Assembly (NCBI GenBank): GCA_002393895.1
Contig: DGUE01000043.1
Coordinates: 1 to 17,841 of the forward strand
Source of the DNA: Bacteroidales bacterium UBA4318
GTDB lineage: Bacteria; Bacteroidota; Bacteroidia; Bacteroidales; UBA932
Direction of reading: 5' to 3'
DNA: 17,841 nt
The position numbers and the translations under genes were made by a program. The notes below the pieces were generated by a model. It was given only the letters and a program-made list of their open reading frames with translations. It made no database searches and was not told the origin of the DNA. Below are positions 10,715 to 17,841 of the stretch, one piece after another; within the stretch, counting starts at the first letter, position 1; each line of letters opens with the position of its first letter.

Positions 10715-13282
10715 ATGAAGATCAGAAAGATAATCGCCCTGTCGGTGCTGCTGTTTTCGGCGGCGGTGCTGTCTGCCCAGGAAGGGGGAGTGGAGGTGGA
10801 CTACACCCACCCTGTGAAGTATAAGGTCGGGGGAGTGAGCGTAGAGGGCAACAACTATTTCAGCGAGAGCCAGATAATCTCCCTCACGGGGTTGCAGAAG
10901 GGAATGGATATCACTGTCCCGAGCGAAGAAATGTCCGGGATTGTCCGCCGCCTGTGGCTTCAGCGCTACTTCGAAGATGTGTCGATGGAGATCGACCATC
11001 TCAGTGCAGACAGGGACTCGGCCTACCTCAAGATAATCATAGTTGAGCGTCCCAGGGTTTCGCGCTGGTCTTTCACCGGAGTCAAGTCCGGCGAAAAGAA
11101 GGACCTTCAGGAGCGCCTTAACCTCCGCCGCGGCGGCGAGTTTTCCGATTATGTGGAAACCACCTGCTACGGCATCATAAAGAAGTATTATGCGGAAAAG
11201 GGCTTCCTGAACTGCCAGGTTAAGGCCGAGGTGCAGAAAGACACCATCATCAAGAAGGCCATCCGCGTGAATTTTGCCGTGGACAGGGGCGAAAAGGTTA
11301 AGGTGAAGGAAATCAACTTCATCGGCAACGACCATGTGAAGGAGTACAAACTCGCCAAGAGCATGAAGAAGACAAAGTCCGCCAAGTTCTACAACTTCTT
11401 CCACACCAAGAAATTCGACCCCAAGGAATATCCCAACGACAAGAAAGCCCTCATCAGCGCCTTCAACGAAGCCGGCTACCGCGATGCCCGCATAGTCAAG
11501 GACTCCATCTACACCATAGAGCCGGGCAGGCTCGGGATCGACATCACCGTTGAGGAGGGGGACAAGTACTACTTCAGGGACATTACCTGGACGGGTAATT
11601 CCGTCTACCATTCAGACCAGCTGAACCAGATACTCTCCATCAAATCCGGGGATGTATACGATATAGTCACGATGGAAAAGCGCCTTCGCGGCGGCGGCAA
11701 GCAGAATGAATATGACATCTCCAAGATGTACCGGGACAACGGCTACCTCTTCTTCAGCGTCACTCCTGTGGAGACCAATATCCAGAACGACTCCGTCGAT
11801 GTGGAGATGCGCATCTCCGAAGGCAAGCAGGCCACTCTGAACAACATAGTCATCAACGGCAACGACCTAACCAGCGAGAAGATAGTGCGCCGGCAGATAT
11901 TCACCCGTCCGGGCTACCTTTTCAGCCAGAGCGATTTCGAGCGCTCCATACGTGAAATCGCATCCCTTGGCCAGTTCGACCCTGAATCCATCATGAGCCA
12001 GCAGGGCTATTCCATGATCCCCAACCAGAACAACAACACGGTGGACCTGGTGTACAACGTGACCGAGAAGCCTTCCAGCCAGCTGGAACTTTCCGGAGGA
12101 TGGGGCGGCCGCACCTTCGTGGCTACCGCCGGCGTATCCTTCAACAACTTCTCCACTCACCGCATGTTCGACAAGAGCGCCTGGAGGCCTGTGCCGCTTG
12201 GAGATGCCCAGAACCTGTCTTTCCGCTTCCAGACCAACGGCTCCTATTACACCGCCCTTTCTGCGAGTTTCCTGGAGCCATGGCTTTTCGGAAAGAAACC
12301 CACCTCGCTTAGCCTGTCCGCATACTATACCCGTCAGACCAACTCAACCTATTTACATCTCTCCCACGACAGGATGCTGGAGATCTATGGTTTTGCAGCG
12401 TCGCTGGGTAACCGTCTGAAATGGCCGGACAACTATTTCGTCCTGTACAACGGCCTGAGCTGGCAGACATATAAACTTACCAACTGGTGGTCGGGTTATT
12501 TCTTCTTCGACGACGGCCTGTCCCATAACCTCAGCTATACCGTAAGCCTGAACAGGAACTCTACGGACCAGCAGATATATCCCCGCACGGGCTCGGACTT
12601 CCAGTTCAGCCTGCAGCTGACCCCTCCGTTCTCGCTGTTCCGCAAGCACAGCTTCAACGAAAAGGGTGAGCGTGTGCCCGTGGCCAGCTGGAGGGATGTG
12701 GACTACAACAAATGGGATTCGGACCATCGCTTCCGTTGGATCGAGTACCACAAGTGGAAGTTCTCTGCAGCCAGCTATACCAAGCTGATCGGGGACCTCG
12801 TCCTCATGACCAGGGCCCAGTTCGGATATCTGGGCTACTACAACCGCAACTGGGGTTATTCCCCGTTCGAGGGCTTCCTCGTGGGCGGCGACGGCATGTC
12901 GGGCTACACAACCTATGGTTCGGATATAATCCCGCTGCGCGGATACGAGAACTACTCCCTGACTCCTTACGAGAAAACGACATACAACGCCAACGGCCAG
13001 GCTTATGCCGGTAACGTTTACGATAAATTCACCGTGGAACTCCGTTATCCTGTCATCCTGCAGCCTTCCAGCACCATCTTCGCGCTGGTGTTCCTCGAGG
13101 GAGGCAACTGCTGGTCGGACATCAGGAATTTCAATCCTTTCCAGATCAAACGCAGCGCCGGAGTGGGTGCGCGCATCTTCTTACCGATGGTGGGCCTGCT
13201 CGGCATCGACTGGGGTTACGGATTCGACGACGCCCAGAACGGCGGAAGCCAGTTCCACTTTATTATTGGACAACAATTTTAA
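10715..13282 (+). CDS. bamA: outer-membrane protein assembly factor BamA
   Basis: An 855-residue Omp85-family protein, the core of the BAM machine that inserts beta-barrel proteins in the outer membrane. A signal peptide (MKIRKIIALSVLLFSAAVLSAQ) is followed by about five POTRA domains (roughly residues 30-450; VGGVSVEGNNYFSESQI, VKEINFIGNDHVKE, DITWTGNSVYHSDQL and NNIVINGNDLTSEKI mark the starts of successive ones). The C-terminal barrel carries the family loop motif LRGY (741-744) and ends in phenylalanine (HFIIGQQF), as expected for a barrel protein. It sits between uppS and skp, a neighbourhood common in Bacteroidales. Confidence 0.96.
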   Translation: MKIRKIIALSVLLFSAAVLSAQEGGVEVDYTHPVKYKVGGVSVEGNNYFSESQIISLTGLQKGMDITVPSEEMSGIVRRLWLQRYFEDVSMEIDHLSADRDSAYLKIIIVERPRVSRWSFTGVKSGEKKDLQERLNLRRGGEFSDYVETTCYGIIKKYYAEKGFLNCQVKAEVQKDTIIKKAIRVNFAVDRGEKVKVKEINFIGNDHVKEYKLAKSMKKTKSAKFYNFFHTKKFDPKEYPNDKKALISAFNEAGYRDARIVKDSIYTIEPGRLGIDITVEEGDKYYFRDITWTGNSVYHSDQLNQILSIKSGDVYDIVTMEKRLRGGGKQNEYDISKMYRDNGYLFFSVTPVETNIQNDSVDVEMRISEGKQATLNNIVINGNDLTSEKIVRRQIFTRPGYLFSQSDFERSIREIASLGQFDPESIMSQQGYSMIPNQNNNTVDLVYNVTEKPSSQLELSGGWGGRTFVATAGVSFNNFSTHRMFDKSAWRPVPLGDAQNLSFRFQTNGSYYTALSASFLEPWLFGKKPTSLSLSAYYTRQTNSTYLHLSHDRMLEIYGFAASLGNRLKWPDNYFVLYNGLSWQTYKLTNWWSGYFFFDDGLSHNLSYTVSLNRNSTDQQIYPRTGSDFQFSLQLTPPFSLFRKHSFNEKGERVPVASWRDVDYNKWDSDHRFRWIEYHKWKFSAASYTKLIGDLVLMTRAQFGYLGYYNRNWGYSPFEGFLVGGDGMSGYTTYGSDIIPLRGYENYSLTPYEKTTYNANGQAYAGNVYDKFTVELRYPVILQPSSTIFALVFLEGGNCWSDIRNFNPFQIKRSAGVGARIFLPMVGLLGIDWGYGFDDAQNGGSQFHFIIGQQF

Positions 13283-13294
13283 TTTAGTTTAGAT

Positions 13295-13858
13295 ATGAAA
13301 AAGATTCTTTTGATTGCAGCGGTATCGCTAATCGGTGTGGCAGCTTCGGCCCAGAAGTTCGCTCATGTGAATTTCCAGGAACTTGTGCAGCTCATGCCCG
13401 AGTCCGACCAGGCCCGTGCCGTTATTCAGGAGTCGCAGAAGAATGCCCAGGAGTCCTATCAGGAAATGATGAACGAGTTTCAGGACAAGTATTCGAAGTA
13501 TCAGCAGAACGTGAACAGCTATACTCCTGCCACGCGCAAGACCAAGGAAGATGAACTCACCCAGATCCAGCAGCGTATCCAGGAATTCAGCCAGAATGTG
13601 GAGCAGGAACTCCAGGAGCAGCAGCAGAAGCTGATGGAGCCCATCTACAAGAAGGCACAGGAAAAGATGCAGGAGATTGCAAAGGCAGGCGGCTACATAT
13701 TCGTGTTCGACCGCAGCGCTCTTCTCTACATAGACGAGACCCAGAGCACCGACATCACTCCTGAGTGCCGCAAGGCCCTCGGTATCCCTGCCGACAGGAC
13801 CATGGAAGCCCTCCAGGCTGAACTCGCCGCAAAGGCACAGGCAGCGGCGGCACAGTAG
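13295..13858 (+). CDS. OmpH/Skp-family periplasmic chaperone
   Basis: A 187-residue protein with a classical cleavable signal peptide (MKKILLIAAVSLIGVAASA before Q20) and no lipobox. The mature part starts with the OmpH pattern KFAHVNFQELVQLMPES, continues into a Q/E-rich coiled coil (about 45-125), and ends with GGYIFVFDRSALLYIDETQSTDITPECRKAL, split here as the family's C-terminal strand and helix. It likely escorts unfolded outer-membrane proteins to BamA, which is encoded 12 bases upstream. It is the soluble counterpart of the lipoprotein paralogue at 7764-8372. The alanine- and glutamine-rich tail is low in complexity. Confidence 0.88.
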   Translation: MKKILLIAAVSLIGVAASAQKFAHVNFQELVQLMPESDQARAVIQESQKNAQESYQEMMNEFQDKYSKYQQNVNSYTPATRKTKEDELTQIQQRIQEFSQNVEQELQEQQQKLMEPIYKKAQEKMQEIAKAGGYIFVFDRSALLYIDETQSTDITPECRKALGIPADRTMEALQAELAAKAQAAAAQ

Positions 13859-13875
13859 CATACCTCCGGCCACAG

Positions 13876-13902
13876 TATTAAAACTATAACCTATTAAACT
13901 AT
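13876..13902. repeat. AT-rich tandem near-repeat in the korA leader
   Basis: TATTAAAACTAT (13876-13887) recurs as TATTAAACTAT (13892-13902), sixteen bases apart, just before the korA ATG at 13907. No TAnnTTTG box is seen in this gap. It may be an operator, an AU-rich leader that aids translation, or chance. Confidence 0.35.
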
Positions 13903-13906
13903 TATA

Positions 13907-15748
13907 ATGCAACACAAGGTATTAGATGCCAAAGATGTTGTGATAAGATTTGCAGGAGATTCCGGTGACGGCATGCAGCTCACCGGGTCTCTTTTTGCGG
14001 ATATGTCCGCCATCTACGGCAACCAACTTTCCACATTCCCGGACTATCCCGCGGAAATCCGTGCCCCTCAGGGCACCGTTTCGGGCGTGTCCGGATTCCA
14101 GGTGCATATAGGAAGCGACAATGTAAGCACTCCTGGCGATTTCTGCGACCTTCTGGTGGCCATGAATCCCGCAGCGCTGATGGCTAATGCAAAATGGTGC
14201 AAGCGCACTGCCATGATAATGGTAGATTCCAACGCTTTCGACGAACCTGGCCTGCGCAAGGCAGGCTTCAAGACGGACAATCCTTTCGAGGAACTCGGAG
14301 TAGAGGACAGGGTGCTCATCGTGGCCCCTATCACGGAACTTACCGAACTCAGCCTCAAGGACAGCGGAATGGACATAAAGGCTATACGCAAGTGTAAAAA
14401 CATGTTTACCCTTGGTATGGCCTGTTTCATTTACGACCGTCCCCTGGACTATATCTACACCTACCTCGAAAAGAAGTTCGCAAAGAAGCATCCCGAGGTG
14501 ATCGAGCCCAACAAGAAGGTTCTGAAGGATGGTTTCAACTATGCATCCAACATGCAGATGATAGCCAATACCTATCATATTGAACCGGCTCATCCCAAGA
14601 AGGGTTTCTATCGCAATATCACCGGCAACCAGGCCACTGCCTGGGGCCTGCTCGCAGCATCCGAGAAGAGCGGTCTGCCGCTGTTCTGCGGATCATATCC
14701 TATCACGCCGGCTACCAATATCCTGGAAGAACTCGCAATCCACAAGAGCTTGGGAGCCAAGACTTTGCAGGCTGAAGACGAGATTGCGGGCATCTGTACC
14801 GCTATCGGCGCCGCATATGCCGGTAATCTGGCGGTCACCACCACTTCCGGCCCCGGTCTTTCGCTGAAGAGCGAAGCTCTGGGACTGGCAGTCATGGCGG
14901 AGCTTCCCCTGGTGGTTGTGGACGTGCAGCGTGCCGGCCCTTCCACGGGTATCCCCACCAAGACGGAGCAGACGGACCTGAACCAGGCCCTGTATGGCCG
15001 TAATGGCGAATGCCCCATCCCCGTGGTGGCAGCGCATTCTCCGTCCAACTGCTTCGATACTGCCTTCAATGCTGCCAAGATAGCCCTGGAGCACATGACC
15101 CCCGTGATGATGCTTTCCGAGGGGTTCCTTGGCAACGGCAGTGAGCCCTGGCTGATTCCTTCCATGAAGGATTACCCCGCAATAAAGCCCCCGTTTGCAA
15201 CCAGCCTGCCTGAAGACGGAAAGTTCAAGCCCTTCGAGCGCGATGCCAAGACTCTGGTGCGCAAGTGGGCCATTCCCGGGCAGAGAGGCTTCGAACACCG
15301 TGTAGGCGGTCTGGAAAAGAACCATAACGGAGTGCTCTCTTCCGATCCCGCCAATCATGCGCTGATGGTGGCTGAGCGTGAGGCAAAGGTGCAGAAGATT
15401 GCAGACTTCATCCCCGAACTCCAGTTGGACGGCCCTGCGAAGGGCAAACTCCTGGTTGTGGGTTGGGGTGGCACCTACGGCCATATTCTCTCGGCTGTGA
15501 ACGAAGTCCGCGCAGAGGGTCTGGAACTCTCCCGCGTGCATTTCGACTACATCTATCCCGTTCCCCGCAATACCGGCGAGATCCTTTCCGGTTTCGAAAA
15601 GGTGCTGGTGTGCGAGCTCAACAGCGGACAGTTCGCGAATTACCTGCTCGGGCTCTTCCCGGACAGCAAGATACTGAAGTTCAACAAGGTCCAGGGTCAG
15701 CCCTTCCTCGTGAGCGAGCTCGTGGCCGCAATTAAGGAGGCTCTGTAA
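13907..15748 (+). CDS. korA: 2-oxoacid:ferredoxin oxidoreductase, fused gamma-alpha subunit
   Basis: A 613-residue subunit of a 2-oxoacid:acceptor oxidoreductase. Residues about 10-195 are the gamma domain (RFAGDSGDGMQLTGSLFA, QGTVSGVSGFQVHIG). From about 240 the alpha domain begins, with the signature GSYPITPAT near 261-269, then AEDEIAGICTAIGAAYAG and QRAGPSTGIPTKTEQTDLNQ. The enzyme interconverts a 2-oxoacid with its acyl-CoA plus CO2 using ferredoxin, thiamine diphosphate and CoA. 2-Oxoglutarate is favoured as substrate because gdhA follows korB, but other 2-oxoacids cannot be excluded. The beta-subunit gene begins one base after the stop. Confidence 0.9.
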   Translation: MQHKVLDAKDVVIRFAGDSGDGMQLTGSLFADMSAIYGNQLSTFPDYPAEIRAPQGTVSGVSGFQVHIGSDNVSTPGDFCDLLVAMNPAALMANAKWCKRTAMIMVDSNAFDEPGLRKAGFKTDNPFEELGVEDRVLIVAPITELTELSLKDSGMDIKAIRKCKNMFTLGMACFIYDRPLDYIYTYLEKKFAKKHPEVIEPNKKVLKDGFNYASNMQMIANTYHIEPAHPKKGFYRNITGNQATAWGLLAASEKSGLPLFCGSYPITPATNILEELAIHKSLGAKTLQAEDEIAGICTAIGAAYAGNLAVTTTSGPGLSLKSEALGLAVMAELPLVVVDVQRAGPSTGIPTKTEQTDLNQALYGRNGECPIPVVAAHSPSNCFDTAFNAAKIALEHMTPVMMLSEGFLGNGSEPWLIPSMKDYPAIKPPFATSLPEDGKFKPFERDAKTLVRKWAIPGQRGFEHRVGGLEKNHNGVLSSDPANHALMVAEREAKVQKIADFIPELQLDGPAKGKLLVVGWGGTYGHILSAVNEVRAEGLELSRVHFDYIYPVPRNTGEILSGFEKVLVCELNSGQFANYLLGLFPDSKILKFNKVQGQPFLVSELVAAIKEAL

Positions 15749-15749
15749 T

Positions 15750-16769
15750 ATGGCAACACTGTCTTTCAAAGATTTCAAATCCGACCAGGAAGTGCGCTGG
15801 TGCCCCGGTTGCGGCGACCACGCCGTGCTGGCAGCCCTCCAGAGGGCGCTCCCCAAGGTTAGTTCCGCCCTTAACTACGAGAAGGAACGCTACGTGGTGG
15901 TATCCGGCATTGGATGCTCCTCGCGACTTCCTTATTATATGGATACCTATGGCTTCCACAGCATCCACGGACGCGCAACAGCCATTTCCACCGGCATCAA
16001 GGTAGCAAATCCCTGGCTGACGGTATGGCAGGCCTGCGGTGATGGCGATGCCCTGGCAATCGGCGGCAATCATTTCATCCACGCCATCAGGCGCAACATC
16101 GACATCAACATAATCCTCTTCAACAACCAGATCTACGGGCTCACCAAGGGGCAGTATTCGCCTACCTCCAAGTTCGGAGCTATCACCAAGACCTCTCCTT
16201 ACGGCACCGTTGAGCATCCCTTCAATCCGGGATCGCTCGTGCTCGGCGCCAAGGGAACCTTCTTTGCCCGCAGCCTGGATGTGGAGCTCAAGCTCAACGA
16301 AGAGATCATGACGTCGGCAGCCCTCCACGACGGCACTTCCGTGATGGAAATGCTCACCAACTGCGTGATATTCAATGATGGAGCGCACCGCGACATATCC
16401 GATCCCGCCACCCGCGCCGACCGTACCATCATCCTGCGTCACGGCGAGAAGATGCTGTTCGGCAAAGACCATGAAAAGGGCCTCGTGCTGGACGGACTCG
16501 GGCTCAAGGTGGTCACCATCGGGCAGGACGGATATACGCTCGACGATATCCTGGTGCACGACGCCCACTGCGAGAACGCCGGCATCCACATGATGCTCGC
16601 AAATATGAAGTATCCGGAATTCCCTGTGGCACTGGGAGTTATCAGGGACGTCAAGGACGTTACCTACGACGACGGCGTGCGCGACCAGGTGAAGGACGTG
16701 ATGACCAAATCGAAAATCCATTGTATGGACGACCTGCTCCACAGCGGATCCATATGGGAAGTGAAATAA
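15750..16769 (+). CDS. korB: 2-oxoacid:ferredoxin oxidoreductase, beta subunit
   Basis: A 339-residue thiamine-diphosphate-binding subunit that partners the product of the preceding gene. The cysteines expected to hold a [4Fe-4S] cluster are C18 and C21 (WCPGCGDHA), C56 (GIGCSSRLP) and C205 (TNCVIFNDG). The thiamine diphosphate and Mg site is GDGDALAIGGNHF with NNQIYGLTKGQYSPTS, and YGFHSIHGRA is also conserved. All key residues are present, so the enzyme should be active. The gene is one base from korA and 24 bases before gdhA, so the three are probably one transcript. Confidence 0.92.
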   Translation: MATLSFKDFKSDQEVRWCPGCGDHAVLAALQRALPKVSSALNYEKERYVVVSGIGCSSRLPYYMDTYGFHSIHGRATAISTGIKVANPWLTVWQACGDGDALAIGGNHFIHAIRRNIDINIILFNNQIYGLTKGQYSPTSKFGAITKTSPYGTVEHPFNPGSLVLGAKGTFFARSLDVELKLNEEIMTSAALHDGTSVMEMLTNCVIFNDGAHRDISDPATRADRTIILRHGEKMLFGKDHEKGLVLDGLGLKVVTIGQDGYTLDDILVHDAHCENAGIHMMLANMKYPEFPVALGVIRDVKDVTYDDGVRDQVKDVMTKSKIHCMDDLLHSGSIWEVK

Positions 16770-16793
16770 TACCAAACCTTTTAATAACACAAA

Positions 16794-17841
16794 ATGAAAA
16801 CGTCGGAAATAATGGCGATGCTCCAGGCGAAACATCCTGGGGAAAGCGAGTACCTCCAGGCAGTGCAGGAAGTGCTCGAAAGTATTGAAGAAGTTTACAA
16901 TCAGCATCCCGAATTCGAGAAGGCCAAGATTGTGGAGAGGATGGTCGAACCTGACCGTATCTTCACTTTCCGCGTCACTTGGATCGACGACAAGGGTGAA
17001 GTCCAGACCAACCTCGGCTACCGCGTGCAGTTCAACAGCGCGATCGGCCCCTACAAGGGAGGTCTCCGCTTCCATAAGGCCGTCACTCCTTCCATGCTCA
17101 AGTTCCTGGGCTTCGAACAGACATTCAAGAATGCCCTTACGACCCTCCCCATGGGCGGTGCGAAGGGCGGTTCGGATTTCGACCCCGTGGGCAAGAGCGA
17201 TGCTGAAATCATGCGTTTTTGCCAGGCCTTCATGCTTGAGCTCTGGCGCTGCATCGGCCCCGACCAGGATATCCCTGCGGGCGATGTGGGCGTTGGTGGC
17301 CGCGAAATCGGTTTCCTGAACGGAATGTACCAGAAACTCGCTCGCGAGTACCATACCGGAGTTCTCACCGGAAAGGGAATGACCTGGGGAGGATCCATCC
17401 TCCGTCCCGAGGCAACCGGTTTCGGAGCTCTTTACTTCACCCAGCACCTGCTCCATAAGGCAGGCCACGACATCAAGGGTAAGAAGGTTGCCATCTCCGG
17501 ATTCGGCAATGTGGCATGGGGAGCAGTCAAGAAGGCTACCCAGCTCGGCGCAAAGGTGGTTGCCATCTCCGGCCCGGACGGCGTTTGCATAGTGCCCGAC
17601 GGAATGACTCCCGAGATGAACGATTACATGCTCGACATGCGCGCCTCCAACCGCAACAAGGTTGAGGATATGGCAGTCAAGTTCCCCGGCAAGACCCAGT
17701 TCGTCGCCGGCAAGAAGGCTTGGAGCGTGCCTTGCGACATCGCCCTCCCTTGCGCATTCCAGAATGAGCTTTCTGAGGATGATGCTAAGGAGCTTAAAGC
17801 TAACGGTTGCTGGTGCTGCTGCGAGGTTTCCAATATGGGTT
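16794..17841 (+). CDS. gdhA: glutamate dehydrogenase, 3' end beyond the window
   Basis: The first 349 residues of a hexameric glutamate dehydrogenase that aminates 2-oxoglutarate with ammonium; the frame is open to the window end. Conserved blocks are LGYRVQFNSAIGPYKGGLRF, LGFEQTFKNALTTLPMGGAK with the catalytic-lysine segment GGAKGGSDFDP, DIPAGDVGVGGREIGFL, RPEATGFGALYF, and the Rossmann motif ISGFGNVAWGA. The KGGSDFDP context and overall pattern point to the NADP-type family I enzyme, but coenzyme use is not proven. Near the end, the usual EGANMP is replaced by EVSNMG (344-349), preceded by C339-W-C-C-C343. The ATG at 16794 follows an AT-rich leader without a Shine-Dalgarno site. Confidence 0.92.
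   Translation, partial: MKTSEIMAMLQAKHPGESEYLQAVQEVLESIEEVYNQHPEFEKAKIVERMVEPDRIFTFRVTWIDDKGEVQTNLGYRVQFNSAIGPYKGGLRFHKAVTPSMLKFLGFEQTFKNALTTLPMGGAKGGSDFDPVGKSDAEIMRFCQAFMLELWRCIGPDQDIPAGDVGVGGREIGFLNGMYQKLAREYHTGVLTGKGMTWGGSILRPEATGFGALYFTQHLLHKAGHDIKGKKVAISGFGNVAWGAVKKATQLGAKVVAISGPDGVCIVPDGMTPEMNDYMLDMRASNRNKVEDMAVKFPGKTQFVAGKKAWSVPCDIALPCAFQNELSEDDAKELKANGCWCCCEVSNMG

Noticed and set aside
10064..11611. Long minus-strand open frame of 515 codons opposite uppS and bamA
   Set aside because: Both plus-strand genes are certain; long antisense frames are expected in GC-rich coding DNA and this one shows no domain.
13553..13632. CAG-rich run as a possible repeat element
   Set aside because: It is the glutamine-rich coiled coil of the soluble Skp protein; the units are irregular.
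15732..17468. Minus-strand open frame of 578 codons opposite korB and gdhA
   Set aside because: It is the complement of two highly conserved enzymes, its translation has no recognisable motif, and gdhA on the plus strand explains the region.

Overview
This window looks like a compact chromosomal segment from a moderately GC-rich member of the Bacteroidales (phylum Bacteroidota). The evidence is the gene content (Bacteroidota-type omega/Rpb6 subunit, BamD, BamA with paired Skp/OmpH proteins, two-subunit 2-oxoacid oxidoreductase), the near absence of Shine-Dalgarno sites, and several TAnnTTTG boxes of the Bacteroidota primary sigma factor type. The genus cannot be fixed from the sequence alone. 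No tRNA, rRNA, CRISPR array, prophage, transposase or insertion sequence was seen. No gap between genes exceeds about 65 bases, so there is no gene-free stretch over 300 bases.

Layout. (1) 1-1205: a minus-strand pair, a PerR/Fur-like regulator followed by upp (uracil salvage). The regulator is divergent from trxB, and the two share a 58-bp region holding two mirror-image TATCTTTG boxes and a PerR-box-like palindrome. (2) 1206-4920: plus-strand run trxB, bamD, omega/Rpb6, recN with overlaps or tiny gaps. (3) 4923-9147: a minus-strand envelope run, read pdxJ, Skp-like lipoprotein, family 4 glycosyltransferase, LysM plus periplasmic-binding-fold protein. It ends two bases from the recN stop. (4) 9211-13858: plus-strand nadK, uppS, bamA, skp/ompH, an outer-membrane biogenesis cluster. 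(5) 13907-17841: korA, korB, then gdhA, which runs off the window end.

How the genes fit together. Much of the window serves the envelope: BamD and BamA insert outer-membrane proteins, two Skp-like proteins chaperone them, UppS makes the polyprenyl lipid carrier, and the LysM protein may sense peptidoglycan. The PerR-like regulator and trxB form a plausible peroxide/thiol stress unit. KorAB and GdhA meet at 2-oxoglutarate, linking ferredoxin-dependent carbon metabolism to ammonium assimilation.

The most unusual structure is inside the LysM gene (6043-6358). Its linker is built from nested inverted repeats, two 32-base direct repeats that differ only in a hairpin loop, and several further small palindromes, all kept in frame. 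It looks like a coding palindromic repeat element. A shorter, independent repeat-like stretch lies in recN near 3757.
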